Under the pieces are notes generated by a model that was not told the origin of the DNA, made no database searches, and was given only the letters and a program-made list of their open reading frames with translations. The translations under genes were made by a program, and so were the position numbers. From positions 1 to 64,000 of the forward strand of contig JBOEGS010000002.1 in NCBI GenBank assembly GCA_050633545.1: a DNA stretch of 64,000 bases. Reading direction: 5' to 3'. Source of the stretch: Litorivita sp050633545 (GTDB taxonomy: Bacteria > Pseudomonadota > Alphaproteobacteria > Rhodobacterales > Rhodobacteraceae). Below, piece by piece: positions 61,159-64,000 of this stretch. Positions within the stretch are counted from its first letter, which is position 1, and every line of letters begins with the position of its first letter.

Positions 61159-63249
61159 CTATCGTCGTCCCTCGCGCAGCCATCCGGCAAGGATCAATCC
61201 CGAGGCCAGCAATAGCACCAGCCAAGCGGGCAAAAGCGCGATCTGTTTGAGCGCCAGCGTCTCATAGGCCCCTCGCGGCGTCAGCCCGATCCATCCGCGC
61301 CCCGCCGCCGGACGCCCCGCCCGCACATCGCGCAGCGCCGGCACCCCGGCGCTAAGCGCCATGATCGCGCCGCGCGTCTCGTCGATCACCGGCGCCAGAG
61401 CCTCGCCCGAGGCAATCGTTTGTTCAAACTCCTTGGGCGCGGCAGGCCCAAGCCCCGCGACAATGCTCAAATCGCCCTCGCTGAGCCGGTAAAGCCCGAT
61501 CTGCGGCCCCTCATAGAGCGCCTCGAACCGCCCTTCGGCGGTCTTCTTCAGCGGCACCTCGACCTCGACGCCCTCGGGCGTGGTCACCGTGACCGCGCCG
61601 ATGCTCTCGCCCAATGTGCGCCGGATGATGCGCAGGCTCTGGCCCTCGGCCTCGGCGACAAGCGCCTCTTCCTCAAGCTCCGGCTCCTTCATCATCCAAT
61701 GCGCCAACCGCTTGAGCAGCCCCGCCTGCGGCCCGCCGCCCTCGAACCCGCGATCCCAAAGCCACGCCTGATCAGAGGCCAAGAGCGCCACGCGCCCCTC
61801 GCCCACACGGTCCAGAACCAGCAAGGGCCGGTCCTCGACGCCGCTCATGACGGTGGTGCCCGACAGGGCCTCGACCTCGACCTGCCGCAACCAACGGCCC
61901 CATGGCGGCGTGTCCTCATCGACCTCGCGCCCCTCGGCGCGCTGGTGATCGGCCGCATCCTTGAGCAAGCCCGAGGTCACCGGATGGCGCGCGCCCAGAT
62001 CGGTCACCTTGGGCAAATAGCCTTGCTCGACCACCCGCGCCGAAGGCCGCGCCGGCACCACGGGGGCCAAGGGCGAGCGATAGATGCTGTCGGCGCTGGC
62101 AAAATCCGGCCCCGCTGCAATCAAAACCGCCCCGCCGCGGCGCACGTAATTGGCGACATTCTCCAAATAGAGCGAAGGCAAAAGCCCGCGCCGTTTGTAG
62201 CGGTCAAAGATGATCAGGTCGAAATCATCGATCTTTTCGAGGAACAATTCGCGCGTCGGAAAGGCGATCAGCGACAATTCCGCCACCGGCACCCCGTCTT
62301 GTTTTTCCATCGGGCGCAGGATGGTGAAATGCACCAGATCGACAGAGCTGTCCGATTTGAGCAGATTGCGCCATGTGCGCCCGCCCGGATGCGGCTCTCC
62401 GCTGACCAGCAAAACGCGCAAACGGTCGCGCATTCCGTTGATCTGCACCAAGGCGGCATTGTTGCGCGCGGTCAATTCGCCCGCGACCTCGGGCACCGAA
62501 AAGCGGATCACATTGCGCCCGCCGTGCTCCAAGGTGATCGGCAATTCGATCATCTGCCCCACGGGCAGGACAAAGCGCTGCGGCTCGGCCCCGTCGATGG
62601 CAATGTCCAAAGGCGCCGATGTCACCCCTTCGGGCGCCGCGCCGCTGTCCTCGATGCGCAGCTTGAGCGTCACCGGCTCGCCCAAAATCGCATAGGCAGG
62701 AGCGGCCTCGACGATCAACCGGCGGTCCCAATCCTCGGGCGTGCCCGACAACAACAGATGCATCGGCGCGGGCAGATCGGGCGCGCGGTCCACGTCATGC
62801 ACCCGCCCGTCCGACAGCGCCACGATCCCCGCGATACGCCCGCGCGGCTCCTCGGCCAAGGCTTCGGCCAAGGCCCCCATCAACCGCGTGCCCTCGTCGC
62901 CCTGCCCGTCCGGCACGGTGATCCGGCGCAATTCGGTATTGCCGCGCGCCTCGATCCGCGCCGCCAGAGCATCCGCCGCCGCCGCCGTTTGCGCGGCGCG
63001 GGTGGAAAGCTTCTGACTGGCGCTTTCATCCTCCAGCATCAAGACGATATCGGACAGCGGCGCGCGTTCTTCTTGTTGCATCACCGGCCCCGTCAGCGCC
63101 GCCAGAACCACCAGCATCGCCAGAGCGCGCAAGGCCCATCCGGCCAATCCGCGCGCCAAGGCCAGCGCCACCACCGCCGCGCTCAACACAGCCAGAACCG
63201 CGATCAAAGCCCAAGGCAGCAGCGGCGCAAACAGCAATGTATTGGTCAT
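61159..63249 (-). CDS. large membrane protein with glutamine-amidotransferase-like domain
   Basis: A 696-residue protein. Two N-terminal hydrophobic helices (about 5-25 and 30-50) precede a VWA-like or class I amidotransferase-like region with IVLMLEDESASQKLSTRAA and VVALSDGRVHDVDR, and later beta-rich parts (LRVLLVSGEPHPGGRTWRNL, YVRRGGAVLIAAGPDFA). A helix near the end (LALKQIALLPAWLVLLLASGLILAG) anchors the C-terminus. Such proteins lie in the MoxR-DUF58-DUF4159 operons of alphaproteobacteria. The ATG 63249 precedes TNTLLFAPLLPWAL. It follows the DUF4159 gene by ten bases. Confidence 0.75.
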   Translation of the reverse strand: MTNTLLFAPLLPWALIAVLAVLSAAVVALALARGLAGWALRALAMLVVLAALTGPVMQQEERAPLSDIVLMLEDESASQKLSTRAAQTAAAADALAARIEARGNTELRRITVPDGQGDEGTRLMGALAEALAEEPRGRIAGIVALSDGRVHDVDRAPDLPAPMHLLLSGTPEDWDRRLIVEAAPAYAILGEPVTLKLRIEDSGAAPEGVTSAPLDIAIDGAEPQRFVLPVGQMIELPITLEHGGRNVIRFSVPEVAGELTARNNAALVQINGMRDRLRVLLVSGEPHPGGRTWRNLLKSDSSVDLVHFTILRPMEKQDGVPVAELSLIAFPTRELFLEKIDDFDLIIFDRYKRRGLLPSLYLENVANYVRRGGAVLIAAGPDFASADSIYRSPLAPVVPARPSARVVEQGYLPKVTDLGARHPVTSGLLKDAADHQRAEGREVDEDTPPWGRWLRQVEVEALSGTTVMSGVEDRPLLVLDRVGEGRVALLASDQAWLWDRGFEGGGPQAGLLKRLAHWMMKEPELEEEALVAEAEGQSLRIIRRTLGESIGAVTVTTPEGVEVEVPLKKTAEGRFEALYEGPQIGLYRLSEGDLSIVAGLGPAAPKEFEQTIASGEALAPVIDETRGAIMALSAGVPALRDVRAGRPAAGRGWIGLTPRGAYETLALKQIALLPAWLVLLLASGLILAGWLREGRR

Positions 63250-63259
63250 AGCGCGCTCC

Positions 63260-64000
63260 TCATTGCCCGAGCCGGTCCAGCAAGGCCGGCACATGGACCT
63301 GATCGGATTTGTAATTGCCAGTGAGCACATACATCACCAGATTGACCCCGAAGCGATGCGCAAGCTCGCGCTGGCGCTCGCCCGCAAACCCGCGCCCGAC
63401 GGGATAGAGCGGTTGCCCGTTCTCGCCCACCGCCCATGCCGCCGCCCAGTCATTGCCGCCGATCACCACCGGCGAGACGCCGTCATTAAGGTTGCGAAAC
63501 GGCATGCCTGCGATTTTCTCGGCATCCGCAGGCGCGGCCTCGACCCAGACCTCGCGGCTGAGCCAACGGCCAGGAAAATCCTGAAGCAAGTAGAACGCGC
63601 GGGTCAGCACATGATCGGCGGGCAAAGGCTCCAGCGGCGGAATATCCAAAGGCGCGGCCAGTTGTTGCAGCTTGCGCCCTGCGGGGCTGGCGCTGCCGTA
63701 GCGGGCGATATCGGCGTCGCGCGTATCGAACAAAATCATCCCGCCCGCGCGCAAATACCGGTTGAGCCGCGCATAGGCGGCGTCCGACGGCTGCGGCTGC
63801 TGCGGCGTGACCGGCCAGTAGAGCAGCGGATAAAACGCCAGTTCATCAACCTCCAGATCGACCCCTTTGGGCGTCGCCGGCTCGACCGATGTGCGGAAAT
63901 ACAAGGTTTCGGACAGGCCCAAAAGCCCCGCCCGCGCTGTCGCATCAATGCCCGCATCGCCCGTGATCACATGGGCCAGAACGATTTCGGCCGAGGCGTC
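63260..64000 (-). CDS. DUF4159-containing protein, C-terminal part
   Basis: The reading frame runs unbroken from the stop at 63260 to the right edge (247 codons), so the gene is cut by the window. The visible part is the DUF4159 domain: VDELAFYPLLYWPVTPQQPQ, LNRYLRAGGMILFDTRDADI and ADHVLTRAFYLLQDFPGRW, an amidotransferase-like alpha/beta fold. In relatives an N-terminal BatA-like membrane part precedes it. It is translated upstream of the large membrane gene and is likely part of a MoxR/BatA-type operon. The function is unknown. Confidence 0.75.
   Translation of the reverse strand, partial: DASAEIVLAHVITGDAGIDATARAGLLGLSETLYFRTSVEPATPKGVDLEVDELAFYPLLYWPVTPQQPQPSDAAYARLNRYLRAGGMILFDTRDADIARYGSASPAGRKLQQLAAPLDIPPLEPLPADHVLTRAFYLLQDFPGRWLSREVWVEAAPADAEKIAGMPFRNLNDGVSPVVIGGNDWAAAWAVGENGQPLYPVGRGFAGERQRELAHRFGVNLVMYVLTGNYKSDQVHVPALLDRLGQ

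Overview
This window looks like chromosome from a GC-rich alphaproteobacterium, most likely of the Rhodobacterales (Rhodobacteraceae/Roseobacter group). The evidence is family-level recognition from memory: a 206-residue RpsD, an atpHAGDC operon without the Fo genes, DUF1523, DUF2125, DUF4159, DUF599 and DUF6638-type genes, a glcDEF operon with a small membrane gene inserted, homospermidine synthase, and taurine-pyruvate aminotransferase. No rRNA, tRNA, insertion sequence, prophage or CRISPR array was seen. Most of the window is ordinary core chromosome.

Layout. 1-8 kb: 5' end of tuf, a lipoprotein, a cytochrome P450, parC, an SH3 envelope protein, an SDR, a HIG1-like membrane protein and a PduO-type cobalamin adenosyltransferase. 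8-12 kb: etfBA and 3-hydroxybutyryl-CoA dehydrogenase, linked to beta-oxidation or PHB metabolism, with an unrelated opposite-strand gene between them. 12-18 kb: an H-type lectin gene and the F1 ATP synthase operon. 18-21.5 kb: two secreted-looking genes, one with a regular 17-residue RTX-like repeat. 21.5-32 kb: methyltransferase, gloB, clpA, M23 peptidase, an OmpA/ExbB-like motor pair, ChaC, DUF2125 and extensin-type peptidase. 32-36.6 kb: tyrA-hisC, homospermidine synthase and rpsD. 36.8-40.6 kb: a Hint-domain protein behind a CtrA-type box, an LpxR-like lipid A deacylase and tpa. 40.7-48 kb: a tightly packed seven-gene minus-strand cluster around an AAA+ ATPase, a coiled-coil protein and several membrane proteins, of unknown function. 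48-53 kb: creatinase, cupin, P1-family peptidase and gabD. 53-55.4 kb: an hsp20 gene with a heat-shock promoter and a ROSE-type RNA thermometer, then two tandem trypsin-like proteases. 55.4-61 kb: glcDEF for glycolate oxidation with a candidate operator. 61-64 kb: the end of a DUF4159/amidotransferase-like membrane operon.

The best leads for something undescribed are the AAA+ cluster at 40.7-48 kb, which carries a low-GC gene coupled by ATGA overlaps on both sides; the ROSE thermometer plus sigma-32 promoter of hsp20; the 17-residue repeat protein at 19.6 kb; and an 11-bp iterated DNA repeat present near-identically at 7.3 kb and 48.3 kb.

All family names come from reading the sequence and from memory. 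No database search was run.
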